Shown here: piece after piece, positions 24,369 to 32,362 of the stretch
How positions within the stretch are numbered: position 1 is the stretch's first letter
How the letters are laid out: each line of letters opens with the position of its first letter
Origin: Silanimonas sp.
Lineage (GTDB): Bacteria > Pseudomonadota > Gammaproteobacteria > Xanthomonadales > Xanthomonadaceae
Assembly (NCBI RefSeq): GCF_027530345.1
Contig: NZ_JAPZQK010000010.1
Span: 90,899 to 154,898 of the forward strand
Direction: 5' to 3'
DNA: 64,000 nucleotides
Notes under the pieces: model-generated
The model's database searches: none
What the model saw: only the letters and a program-made list of their open reading frames with translations
Told to the model about the DNA's origin: nothing
Position numbers and translations under genes: made by a program

Positions 24369-26525
24369 CTATCCGCGCCGCCACCGGAAGAAGCGCTCAG
24401 CCCAGCGCAATGCGCCCTGCGGCGCGTTCGCTCGCTTCCATACGCCGGCGGCGTACTTGTTGGCTTCATTCATCGTCGGATAGACGTGGATGGTGCCGAG
24501 CAGCTTGTTCAAGCCGAGGCCATGCTTCATCGCCAGCACGAACTCCGGCAGCAGCTCGCCGGCGTGTGCGCCGACGATGCAGGCGCCGAGAATGCGGTCG
24601 CTGCCCGGCGGCGTGAGCACCTTGACGAAGCCTTCGTCGTTGCTGTCGGCGATGGCGCGGTCGAGGTCATCGATGCCGTAGCGCGTCACGTCGATGGCGA
24701 TGCCTTGAGCCTTCGCCTCGTCCTCCGACAGCCCGACGCGCGCCACTTCCGGGTCGGTGAAGGTCACCCAGGGCACCACGCGGTAATCGACCTTGAACGA
24801 CCAGAACGGCGCGAGCAGTCCGTTGACCGCGGCGTACCAGGCCTGGTGCGCCGCCATGTGGGTGAACTGGTAGGGGCCGGCCACGTCGCCGGCCACGAGG
24901 ATGTTCGGGAAGTTCGTGCGCATCAGACCATCGACCGCCACGTGCCCGCGCGGGCCGAGCTCCACGCCGAGTTCCTGCAGGCCGAAGCCGTGGGTGTTCG
25001 GCGTGCGCCCCAAGGCCAGCAGCAGGCGGTCGAAGTCGATCCGCACTTCCGAGCCGTTCGCCTCGGCGACCAGCACGCCGCCTTTCCCGTCGGCACCGGG
25101 CTCGATGCGCAGCGCCTTGTGGCCGGTGGCGACATGCAGTCCTTCATGCGCAAGGCGCTCGGCGAGCAGCGCGCCGACCTCGGCGTCCTCGCGCGGCAGC
25201 AGGCGCGGCGCCATCTCGACCACGCTCACCTGCGCGCCGAAGCGCGCGAAGCTCTGTGCCAGTTCGCAGCCGATCGGCCCGCCGCCGAGCACCAGCAGGC
25301 GTTTCGGCAGTGTGCGCAGCGACCAGACCGTGTCGCTGGTCAGTGCCTCGATGGCATCGAGGCCGGGGATCGTTGGAACCAGCGGCCGTGCGCCGGTGGC
25401 GATGACGATGCTGCGGGCGCTGATCCGTCGGCCGTTGACTTCCACCTCCCACGGGCTGACGAGGCGCGCGTCGCCTTCGATCACGTCCACGCCAAGGCCG
25501 GTGTACCGCTCGACCGAATCGTGCGGCTCGACCTTCGCGACCACGCGCTGCACGCGCTCCATCACCGTGGCGAAGTCGAAATCGGCCGAGAGCGAATTCA
25601 GCCCGTACTTCTGCGCCTCCCGCGCTTCGGCCAGCAGCCGCGCCGAGCGGATCAGCGCCTTCGACGGCACGCAGCCGGTGTTGAGGCAGTCGCCGCCCAT
25701 CTTGTGCTTTTCGATCAGCGCGACCTTCGCCTTCACCGCGGCGCCGATGTAGGTGGTGACGAGACCGGCCGAACCGGCGCCGATGGCGATCAGGTTGTAG
25801 TCGAAGGCCTTTGGCTTGTGGTGCCCGGCGTAGACGCGCCTCGCCTTCAGCGCTCCGAGGATGGCTTTCAGGGCCAGCGGCAGCGCGCCCAAGGCCACCA
25901 GCGCGCCGAGCAGGCCGGGCGAGAGGATGTCACCGAGCGAACGGATTTGGGCCAGCTGCGTGCCCGCGAGCACGTAGACGATGGTCGCCGGCAGCATGCC
26001 CAGCTGGCTCACCCAGTAGAACGTGCGTGTGGGCAGCGAGGTGAGGCCCGAAAGCAGGTTCACCACGAAGAACGGGAAGGCCGGAACGAGGCGCAGGGTG
26101 AGCAGGTAGAAGGCGCCGTCGCGGGCGATGCCCGCATCGATGTCGCGCAGCCGTTCGCCAAAGCGCGCCCGCAGCGCGTCGCGGAAGCCGAACCGCGCGA
26201 CGAGGAAGGCCAGCGTCGCGCCGATCGAACTGGCGAACGACACCAGCACCGTCCCCTCGAGCAAGCCGAACAGGGCTCCGGCTGCCAGCGTCATCACCGC
26301 GGCGCCGGGGATCGACAGCGCGGCCACCAGCACGTAGGCGAGGAAGAACAGCCCCGCGGCCTGCCACGGGTTCGCGGCCACCGCCGTGCCGAGCGCGTCG
26401 GCCTGGGTCTTCAGGGCGTCCAGCGTCAACCACTGGTGCGCGCCGCTCGCCCAGATCGCCAGCAGGGCGACAGCGAGCAGCACAGCGACCAGCCGCGGCC
26501 GGGACAAGGGCGGGGTTTGGCCCAT
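24369..26525 (-). CDS. VTT (TVP38/TMEM64) membrane domain fused to mercuric-reductase-like FAD oxidoreductase
   Basis: This 718-residue fusion has residues 1-235 forming a VTT/DedA-superfamily membrane domain (one leading helix, then FLAYVLVAAL, GALFGLL, RFGFRDAL, RLVPAFPFFVVN). Residues 240-718 are a class I pyridine-nucleotide disulfide oxidoreductase with FAD motif AIGAGSAGLV, redox pair C280-x4-C285 (GGDCLNTGC), NAD motif LGGGPIGCELA and the C-terminal HVYPTMNE motif. VTT proteins include lipid scramblases. The oxidoreductase lacks the MerA N-terminal metal domain and C-terminal vicinal Cys. Arsenic reduction coupled to lipid movement is an attractive but untested role. Confidence 0.88.
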   Translation of the reverse strand: MGQTPPLSRPRLVAVLLAVALLAIWASGAHQWLTLDALKTQADALGTAVAANPWQAAGLFFLAYVLVAALSIPGAAVMTLAAGALFGLLEGTVLVSFASSIGATLAFLVARFGFRDALRARFGERLRDIDAGIARDGAFYLLTLRLVPAFPFFVVNLLSGLTSLPTRTFYWVSQLGMLPATIVYVLAGTQLAQIRSLGDILSPGLLGALVALGALPLALKAILGALKARRVYAGHHKPKAFDYNLIAIGAGSAGLVTTYIGAAVKAKVALIEKHKMGGDCLNTGCVPSKALIRSARLLAEAREAQKYGLNSLSADFDFATVMERVQRVVAKVEPHDSVERYTGLGVDVIEGDARLVSPWEVEVNGRRISARSIVIATGARPLVPTIPGLDAIEALTSDTVWSLRTLPKRLLVLGGGPIGCELAQSFARFGAQVSVVEMAPRLLPREDAEVGALLAERLAHEGLHVATGHKALRIEPGADGKGGVLVAEANGSEVRIDFDRLLLALGRTPNTHGFGLQELGVELGPRGHVAVDGLMRTNFPNILVAGDVAGPYQFTHMAAHQAWYAAVNGLLAPFWSFKVDYRVVPWVTFTDPEVARVGLSEDEAKAQGIAIDVTRYGIDDLDRAIADSNDEGFVKVLTPPGSDRILGACIVGAHAGELLPEFVLAMKHGLGLNKLLGTIHVYPTMNEANKYAAGVWKRANAPQGALRWAERFFRWRRG

Positions 26526-26581
26526 CGGGTTTTCTCGTCGGTGTGATGCTGGTTCGTGCGAAGGGCGATGCGGGTTACAGC

Positions 26582-26992
26582 TCAGCGGGATTTCATCACT
26601 CGGAGCGCGACGGCACAGCCCAGCCCCCACGCGCCGTTGAGCAGCAGGGCGCCGATGATCAGCTTGGGGTCCCAGCCGCCGGCCATCGCCATGCCCTTGA
26701 GCGGGAACACGATGAACAGGGCCACCGCACTCGGGCCAATGGCGCCGGCGATGATCCATGCCGACCACCAACGGGCTGCCGTGAATTTCGCCAGCAGCGG
26801 CGCCAGCGCGATCGCCCAGACCCCGCCCCAGAACGCCAGCGATACCACTTGCGGGATGCCCAGCGGTTCCGTCGCGGCCAGATTGAACGGTGCGCGCGGG
26901 CTGATGCCCGTCAGGTACAGCAGGCCGAATAGGCCCTGGTGGAACACCAGCGTCGCCACGAACCCGGCGATGAACCATTTCACGATCTTCAT
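26582..26992 (-). CDS. Small four-helix membrane protein, first gene of arsenosugar unit
   Basis: This 136-residue protein has about four transmembrane segments (VKWFIAGFVATLVF, VVSLAFWGGVWAIAL, WIIAGAIGPSAVALFIVF, IIGALLLNGAWGLGCAV). The start ATG 26992 is supported by AGGGAG eight bases upstream; a longer open frame upstream is antisense to the next gene. It lies 56 bases before the VTT-oxidoreductase on the same strand. I do not recognise the family. Its position at the head of the unit suggests a membrane component of the same pathway. Confidence 0.7.
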   Translation of the reverse strand: MKIVKWFIAGFVATLVFHQGLFGLLYLTGISPRAPFNLAATEPLGIPQVVSLAFWGGVWAIALAPLLAKFTAARWWSAWIIAGAIGPSAVALFIVFPLKGMAMAGGWDPKLIIGALLLNGAWGLGCAVALRVMKSR

Positions 26993-27137
26993 TCGTCGAC
27001 TCCCTGATGCGCGAGCCCTGCATGGCCCGCCGTCGAGGATACGCGCCCGGGCGTCCCCCGCCGCGACGGCCAGCAGAAGCGGAGCCGCCCGGCGTGGGAT
27101 CATGGCGGACTTCCACGGCCGCACCGCTCCACGCCCC

Positions 27138-28802
27138 ATGCTTCGACTCACCGACATCACGCTGCCGCTGGACCACGCCGACACCGCGATCAACGACGCG
27201 GTGCTGGCGCGCCTGAAGCTGCCGCCCGGCGCGCTGCGTTCGCTCTCCGTGACCAAGCGCAGCTACGACGCCCGCAAGCGCGGCCAGATCCAGTTGATCT
27301 ACTCGGTGGATGTCGACGTCGCCGATGAGGCGGCGGTGCTGAAGCGCGTCGCGGCCGAGAAGAAGCCGAACCGCGTCAAGGTGACCCCGACCCCCGACAC
27401 GACCTACCGCTTCATCGCCAAGCCCGCGCCCCAGCAAGCCCTGCGCCCGGTGGTGATCGGCATGGGCCCCTGCGGCCTGTTCGCCGCACTCGTTCTGGCG
27501 CAGATGGGCCTCAAGCCCATCGTGCTCGAGCGGGGCAAACAGGTGCGCGAGCGCACCGTCGACACCTTCGGCCTGTGGCGGAAGAAAGTGCTGAACCCCG
27601 AGTCGAACGTGCAGTACGGCGAGGGCGGTGCGGGCACCTTTTCCGACGGCAAGCTGTACAGCCAGATCAGCGACAAGCGCCACTTGGGCCGCAAGGTGCT
27701 GGACGAATTCGTGAAGGCCGGCGCGCCCGACGAGATCCTCTATGTGAGCAAGCCGCACATCGGCACCTTCCGCCTGGTGTCGATGGTCGAGCACATGCGG
27801 GGCGTCATCGAAAGCCTGGGCGGCGAGATCCGTTTCTCGCAGCGCGTGGACGACCTGCTCATCGAGGTGGACTCCGCAGGCGTCCGGCACCTGCGCGGCG
27901 TGGTGCTGGCCAACGGGGAAACGCTACGCGCCGACCATGTGGTGATGGCCCTGGGCCACAGTGCCCGCGACACCTTCGCGATGCTTCACGCGCGGGGCGT
28001 GTACATGGAAGCCAAACCCTTCTCGATCGGCTTCCGCATCGAGCACCCGCAGTCGGTGATCGACCAGGCGCGCTTCGGGCCGCAGGCCGGCCATCCCATG
28101 CTCGGCGCGGCCGACTACAAGCTGGTGCACCACTGCAAGAACGGGCGCTCGGTCTACAGCTTCTGCATGTGCCCGGGCGGCACCGTGGTGGCCGCGGCCA
28201 GCGAGCCCGGGCGCGTGGTCACCAACGGCATGAGCCAGTACTCGCGCAACGAGCGCAATGCCAACGCGGCGATCGTGGTGGGCATCACACCCGAGGACTA
28301 CGCCGAGTTCGACCCCAGCGGCAGCCCGCTGGCGGGCATCGCGCTGCAGCGGCATTGGGAAGAAATCGCATTCAAGCTCGGCGGCGAAACCTACGAAGCG
28401 CCGGCGCAGAAGGTTGGTGATTTCCTCGCCGGCACGCCCTCGGAAGCGCTGGGCACGGTGGTGAACTCGTACACGCCGGGCGTCCGGCTGGGCGATCTCT
28501 CCACGGCCCTGCCGCGCTACGCCATCGAGGCGATCCGCGAAGCGCTGCCGGCCTTCGGCAAGCAGATCAAGGGTTTCGACATGTCCGATGCGCTGCTCAC
28601 CGGCGTCGAAACCCGCACCTCCTCGCCGCTGCGCCTGACGCGCGGCGACGACGGCCAAAGCCTCAACACGCGCGGCCTGTTCCCGGCGGGCGAAGGCGCG
28701 GGCTATGCCGGCGGCATTCTCTCCGCGGGCGTCGATGGCATCCGCGCGGCGGAGTGGGTGGCCGAGGCGATGATCGAATCCGGCACCGCGCTGCCGACCT
28801 GA
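27138..28802 (+). CDS. FAD-dependent dehydrogenase, COG2509 group
   Basis: This 554-residue oxidoreductase has an N-terminal 95-residue domain (SVTKRSYDARK) of the type that precedes the Rossmann fold in COG2509 proteins. It is followed by FAD motif VIGMGPCGLFAAL (about 110-122), GEGGAGTFSDGKL, and the C-terminal LFPAGEGAGYAGGI. The physiological substrate of the family is unknown. The start is ATG 27138. It is divergent from the arsenosugar unit (145 bp apart) and followed by a strong hairpin, so it is monocistronic. Confidence 0.88.
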   Translation: MLRLTDITLPLDHADTAINDAVLARLKLPPGALRSLSVTKRSYDARKRGQIQLIYSVDVDVADEAAVLKRVAAEKKPNRVKVTPTPDTTYRFIAKPAPQQALRPVVIGMGPCGLFAALVLAQMGLKPIVLERGKQVRERTVDTFGLWRKKVLNPESNVQYGEGGAGTFSDGKLYSQISDKRHLGRKVLDEFVKAGAPDEILYVSKPHIGTFRLVSMVEHMRGVIESLGGEIRFSQRVDDLLIEVDSAGVRHLRGVVLANGETLRADHVVMALGHSARDTFAMLHARGVYMEAKPFSIGFRIEHPQSVIDQARFGPQAGHPMLGAADYKLVHHCKNGRSVYSFCMCPGGTVVAAASEPGRVVTNGMSQYSRNERNANAAIVVGITPEDYAEFDPSGSPLAGIALQRHWEEIAFKLGGETYEAPAQKVGDFLAGTPSEALGTVVNSYTPGVRLGDLSTALPRYAIEAIREALPAFGKQIKGFDMSDALLTGVETRTSSPLRLTRGDDGQSLNTRGLFPAGEGAGYAGGILSAGVDGIRAAEWVAEAMIESGTALPT

Positions 28803-28808
28803 AATGAA

Positions 28809-28835
28809 GAAGCCCCGCCATCAAGGCGGGGCTTC
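28809..28835. terminator. Bidirectional terminator hairpin
   Basis: GAAGCCCCGCC (28809-28819) and GGCGGGGCTTC (28825-28835) form a perfect 11-bp stem with loop ATCAA, between the convergent COG2509 and hppA genes. Confidence 0.85.
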
Positions 28836-28864
28836 GGTGTTGCTCCAGCGTCCTCAGATCAACG

Positions 28865-30898
28865 TCAGAGCAGCGGCACCAGCAGCAGGGCCACGATGTT
28901 GATGATCTTGATCAGCGGGTTGATGGCCGGGCCGGCAGTGTCCTTGTAAGGGTCGCCGACGGTATCGCCGGTCACCGCGGCCTTGTGGGCATCGCTGCCC
29001 TTGCCGCCGTGGTGGCCTTCCTCGATGTACTTCTTGGCGTTGTCCCACGCGCCGCCGCCGGTGCACATCGAGATCGCCACGAACAGGCCGGTCACGATGG
29101 TGCCCATCAGCAAGCCGCCGAGTGCCGCCGGGCCGAGCACGAGGCCGACGATGATCGGGATGAACAGCGGCAGCATCGAGGGCACGATCATTTCGCGGAT
29201 CGCCGACTTCGTCAGCAGGTCCACGGCCTTGTCGTACTCCGGCTTGCCGGTGCCTTCCATGATGCCGGGGATGTCGCGGAATTGGCGGCGCACTTCTTCC
29301 ACCACCGCGCCCGCCGCCCGGCCCACCGCCTGCATGGCGTAGGCGCCGAACAGGTAGGGGATCAGGCCGCCGATCAGCAGGCCGATCAGCACTTCCGGCT
29401 TGTCGATCGAGAAATCGACGACGTCCTGGCCGAACTTCTCGTCCAGCTTGTGGGCGTAGTCGGCGAACAGCACCAGCGCGGCGAGGCCGGCCGAGCCGAT
29501 GGCGTAGCCCTTGGTGACGGCCTTCGTCGTGTTGCCCACGGCGTCGAGCGCGTCCGTCGTCTTGCGGATCTCCTTGTCGAGGCCGCTCATCTCGGCGATG
29601 CCGCCGGCGTTGTCGGTGATCGGGCCGTAGGCGTCGAGCGCCACAATCACGCCCGCCATCGACAGCATCGACGTCGCGGCCACCGCGATGCCCATCAGGC
29701 CGGCCAGCGTGTAGCAGACCCAGATGGCCAGCGCGACGGCCAGCACCGGGGCCGCCGTCGACTTCATCGACACGGCGAGGCCGGCGATGACATTGGTGCC
29801 GTGGCCGGTGACCGAAGCCGCGGCCACGTCGCGCACCGGCTTGTACTCGGTGGCGGTGTAGTACTCGGTGATCACCACCATCGCCGCGGTCAGCACCAGG
29901 CCGACGAGGGCGCAGAGGAAGATCTGCAGCGTGTTGACGGCGATCATCGCGTCGGTGACGAACCAGAAGCCGACCGCCGACAGCAGGCCGGCCACGATCA
30001 GCCCCTTGTACAGCGCCTTCATGATCTTGCCGTCGCTGCCGACGCTCACGAAGAAGGTGCCGATGATCGAGGCGATGATCGACACCGCGCCGAGGACCAG
30101 CGGGTACATCACGCCGGCGAAGCCGTAGGTGCTGAAGGTGATGCCGGCGATCAACATCGCCGCCACGATCGTCACCGCGTAGGTTTCGAACAGGTCGGCG
30201 GCCATGCCGGCACAGTCGCCGACGTTGTCGCCCACGTTGTCGGCGATCACCGCCGGGTTGCGCGGGTCGTCCTCCGGGATGCCGGCTTCCACCTTGCCCA
30301 CGAGGTCGGCGCCGACGTCCGCGCCCTTGGTGAAGATGCCGCCGCCGAGGCGCGCGAAGATCGAGATCAGCGAGCTGCCGAAGGCGAGGCCGATCATCGG
30401 CTGCAGGGCAGCCTTGATCGCCGCCTCGTCGTTCACCGCGCCGCCGACGAACCAGAAGTAGCCGGCCACGCCAAGCAGGCCGAGGCCCACCACCAGCAGG
30501 CCGGTGACCGCGCCGCCCTTGAAGCTGACGTTGAGCGCTTCGTTGAGGCCCTTGGTGGCCGCCTGCGTGGTGCGCACGTTGGCGCGCACCGAGACGAACA
30601 TGCCGATGAAGCCGGCGAGGCCCGAGAGGATCGCGCCGATGGCAAACCCGATCGCCGTTTGCCAGCCCAGCGCCGGCACGAAGCCGATCACCAGGAAGAG
30701 CACGACGCCGACGATGGCGATGGTGGTGTATTGCCGCCGCAGGTAGGCACCCGCACCTTCCTGGATCGCCGCGGCGATCTGCTGCATTCGTTCGTTGCCG
30801 GCCGGTTGCGCGAGGATCCAGCGCGCCGACACGATGCCATAAAGGATGGCGACCACGGCACACGACAGTGCGATGGCGATTCCGTACTGCTCCAACAT
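28865..30898 (-). CDS. hppA: Membrane H+-translocating pyrophosphatase, K+-independent type
   Basis: This 677-residue inner-membrane proton pump, with about sixteen transmembrane helices, is driven by PPi hydrolysis. The substrate site [13 protein letters not shown] (about 194-206) and [18 protein letters not shown] are canonical. GNTTKA carries Lys459; known K+-dependent members have Ala at this place (GNTTAA), so this one should be K+-independent and pump H+. It conserves energy from PPi and may run in reverse to make PPi for the PPi-dependent phosphofructokinase encoded 3.7 kb away on the same strand. It is flanked by hairpins and so is probably monocistronic. Confidence 0.95.
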   Translation of the reverse strand: MLEQYGIAIALSCAVVAILYGIVSARWILAQPAGNERMQQIAAAIQEGAGAYLRRQYTTIAIVGVVLFLVIGFVPALGWQTAIGFAIGAILSGLAGFIGMFVSVRANVRTTQAATKGLNEALNVSFKGGAVTGLLVVGLGLLGVAGYFWFVGGAVNDEAAIKAALQPMIGLAFGSSLISIFARLGGGIFTKGADVGADLVGKVEAGIPEDDPRNPAVIADNVGDNVGDCAGMAADLFETYAVTIVAAMLIAGITFSTYGFAGVMYPLVLGAVSIIASIIGTFFVSVGSDGKIMKALYKGLIVAGLLSAVGFWFVTDAMIAVNTLQIFLCALVGLVLTAAMVVITEYYTATEYKPVRDVAAASVTGHGTNVIAGLAVSMKSTAAPVLAVALAIWVCYTLAGLMGIAVAATSMLSMAGVIVALDAYGPITDNAGGIAEMSGLDKEIRKTTDALDAVGNTTKAVTKGYAIGSAGLAALVLFADYAHKLDEKFGQDVVDFSIDKPEVLIGLLIGGLIPYLFGAYAMQAVGRAAGAVVEEVRRQFRDIPGIMEGTGKPEYDKAVDLLTKSAIREMIVPSMLPLFIPIIVGLVLGPAALGGLLMGTIVTGLFVAISMCTGGGAWDNAKKYIEEGHHGGKGSDAHKAAVTGDTVGDPYKDTAGPAINPLIKIINIVALLLVPLL

Positions 30899-30939
30899 CC
30901 TGACCTCCCCAGATTCGGACTTAGAACCTCAGACACGAG

Positions 30940-30961
30940 AAGGCGGCCGGACGGCCGCCTT
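30940..30961. terminator. Hairpin between nrsF and hppA
   Basis: AAGGCGGCCG (30940-30949) and CGGCCGCCTT (30952-30961) are perfect inverted repeats separated by two bases. The hairpin lies downstream of the sigma/anti-sigma genes and upstream of hppA. It has no long T-tract. Confidence 0.6.
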
Positions 30962-31064
30962 GGGTCGAGTATTGCCGATAGGGGGGCGGGGCGCTACGCC
31001 GTTGCGGGTGTCTGTCGTGCCGCGACGCCGCACGGCAGCGAGGCTTTCATGTTGCGTTGCCGCA

Positions 31065-31706
31065 TCACCAGCGAAGCCACCGCATGGCGGTGGCGTGGGT
31101 GAACGCGACGGTGGCGATCACCGCGAGTCCGTACCAGACCAGCACGTACCCCGGTTGGTCGGCCTGGCAATGGAAGGCGTAGGCGAAGGCGCCGATCGCG
31201 CTGGCGGTCCAGCCCACGGCGCGGGCCGCGCGGGCCGGTTCGGTCGGTGCGGCGCGACGCAGGGCCCACACCATCGCGGCGGCCGGCAGAACGGAAAGCA
31301 GCGGCACCATCGTCAGGCAGACGAGGATGGTCGGCGAATGGAAGAGCCCAAGGCGCTCGCCAGCGGGCGCCGAGACGACCGTCACCACGGTCGCGACCGC
31401 CAGCCACGCCGGTGCGGCCCAACGCAGGCGCTCGGTGGATCGCAGCGCACGCCCCGGAAGCCCCGAGCGATAGGCGGCGACGCCCGCGACCACCGCCAGC
31501 AGGGCCAAGGCGCCAATCTTCTGCCAGAACAGCGGGGAGGCGACGGCATCGGCGAGGTCCGGCCGCAGCCCCAGCATGAGCGCCATCAGCAGGAATGCCG
31601 TGCCCAGCCCGGCAAACACGGCCAGCGCCGTGTCGCGCGCCGGATGGGCTTTCGGCAGGGCGTCCGGCTGTCGGGCCAGCAGGGTGATCAGGTCATCGGT
31701 CTTCAT
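31065..31706 (-). CDS. nrsF: NrsF/DUF1109 family anti-sigma membrane protein
   Basis: This 213-residue protein has six transmembrane segments and the N-terminal MKTDDLITLLA characteristic of NrsF. NrsF holds the ECF factor SigF at the membrane. Its two cysteines C130 and C180 fall almost exactly where Caulobacter NrsF has the conserved pair (C131, C181) needed to sense heavy metals or oxidants. The start overlaps the sigma-factor stop as ATGA. Release of the sigma factor on metal or oxidant stress is expected by analogy. Confidence 0.88.
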   Translation of the reverse strand: MKTDDLITLLARQPDALPKAHPARDTALAVFAGLGTAFLLMALMLGLRPDLADAVASPLFWQKIGALALLAVVAGVAAYRSGLPGRALRSTERLRWAAPAWLAVATVVTVVSAPAGERLGLFHSPTILVCLTMVPLLSVLPAAAMVWALRRAAPTEPARAARAVGWTASAIGAFAYAFHCQADQPGYVLVWYGLAVIATVAFTHATAMRWLRW

Positions 31707-32281
31707 GGGGTGTCACCTTCCGCGGCGAGGCGCTTGGCCAGTGCCTTCAAGCCGCGATGGATGCCGACTTTCACGGCGGAAATGGACAGGCCGGTGCTGG
31801 CGGCGGCTTCCGCGACCGAGCGGCCTTCGAGTTTCACCAGCTCGATCGGCCGGCGCTGCTTGTCGGGCAGTTGCGCCAGCAGCACGGCGAGGTCGGCCCC
31901 GGCCTGCGGCTCGGTAGATTCGCTCGACTCGGCGAATTCATGGGTCTCGGCCAGCAGGTCGAGGCTCAGTTCGCGGCCCGGCTGGCGGCGCCGCAGCAGG
32001 TCGATCAGCTTGTAGCGCGCCACCGCATACAGCCAGGGCTCGAAGGGCTGGGCAGCGTCGTAGGTGTGCGACTTCAAGTGCAGCGCCAGCAGGCATTCCT
32101 GCACGACGTCCTCGGTGTCCCCCACCATCGCCGGCGCCATCCGCTGCAGCTTGGCCGCGGTGAAGCGGCGGAGCAGCACTGTGCACTCGCGCAGCGCCTG
32201 CGCGTAACGCACCTCGTCGCCTCCGCGGCCTGCGCAGAACAGCACGCCGAGGGCGGTGGCGGTCGGTGGCGGGGGCGTCAT
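31703..32281 (-). CDS. ECF sigma factor, SigF-like
   Basis: This sigma factor of about 192 residues has region 2 DTEDVVQECLLALHLKSHTYD and region 4 LPDKQRRPIELVKLEGRSVAEAAASTGLS-type helix-turn-helix. The pairing with an NrsF-like membrane anti-sigma, coupled by ATGA, identifies it as a SigF-type ECF. The start may be ATG 32281 or GTG 32308, with no strong ribosome site at either. Some SigF regulons include nearby metal-stress genes; no such promoter was demonstrated here. Confidence 0.87.
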   Translation of the reverse strand: MTPPPPTATALGVLFCAGRGGDEVRYAQALRECTVLLRRFTAAKLQRMAPAMVGDTEDVVQECLLALHLKSHTYDAAQPFEPWLYAVARYKLIDLLRRRQPGRELSLDLLAETHEFAESSESTEPQAGADLAVLLAQLPDKQRRPIELVKLEGRSVAEAAASTGLSISAVKVGIHRGLKALAKRLAAEGDTP

Positions 32282-32362
32282 CGCGAAGGGCAGGGCCAGG
32301 GCGGTCACGGGGTCGCTGGAGGGCAGGGCATGCCCCCCTGTCCGGCCCGGGATGGCCCGCGG

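Noticed and set aside
24369..26525. Calling the flavoenzyme part MerA (mercuric reductase)
   Set aside because: The N-terminal metal-binding domain and the C-terminal vicinal cysteines of MerA are absent, and no other mer gene is present.
23838..26546. A 902-codon plus-strand open frame opposite the VTT-FAD oxidoreductase and ArsM genes
   Set aside because: It is antisense to genes with clear family motifs, is rich in Arg, Gly, His and Ala, and has no recognisable domain. Long antisense frames are expected at this GC content.
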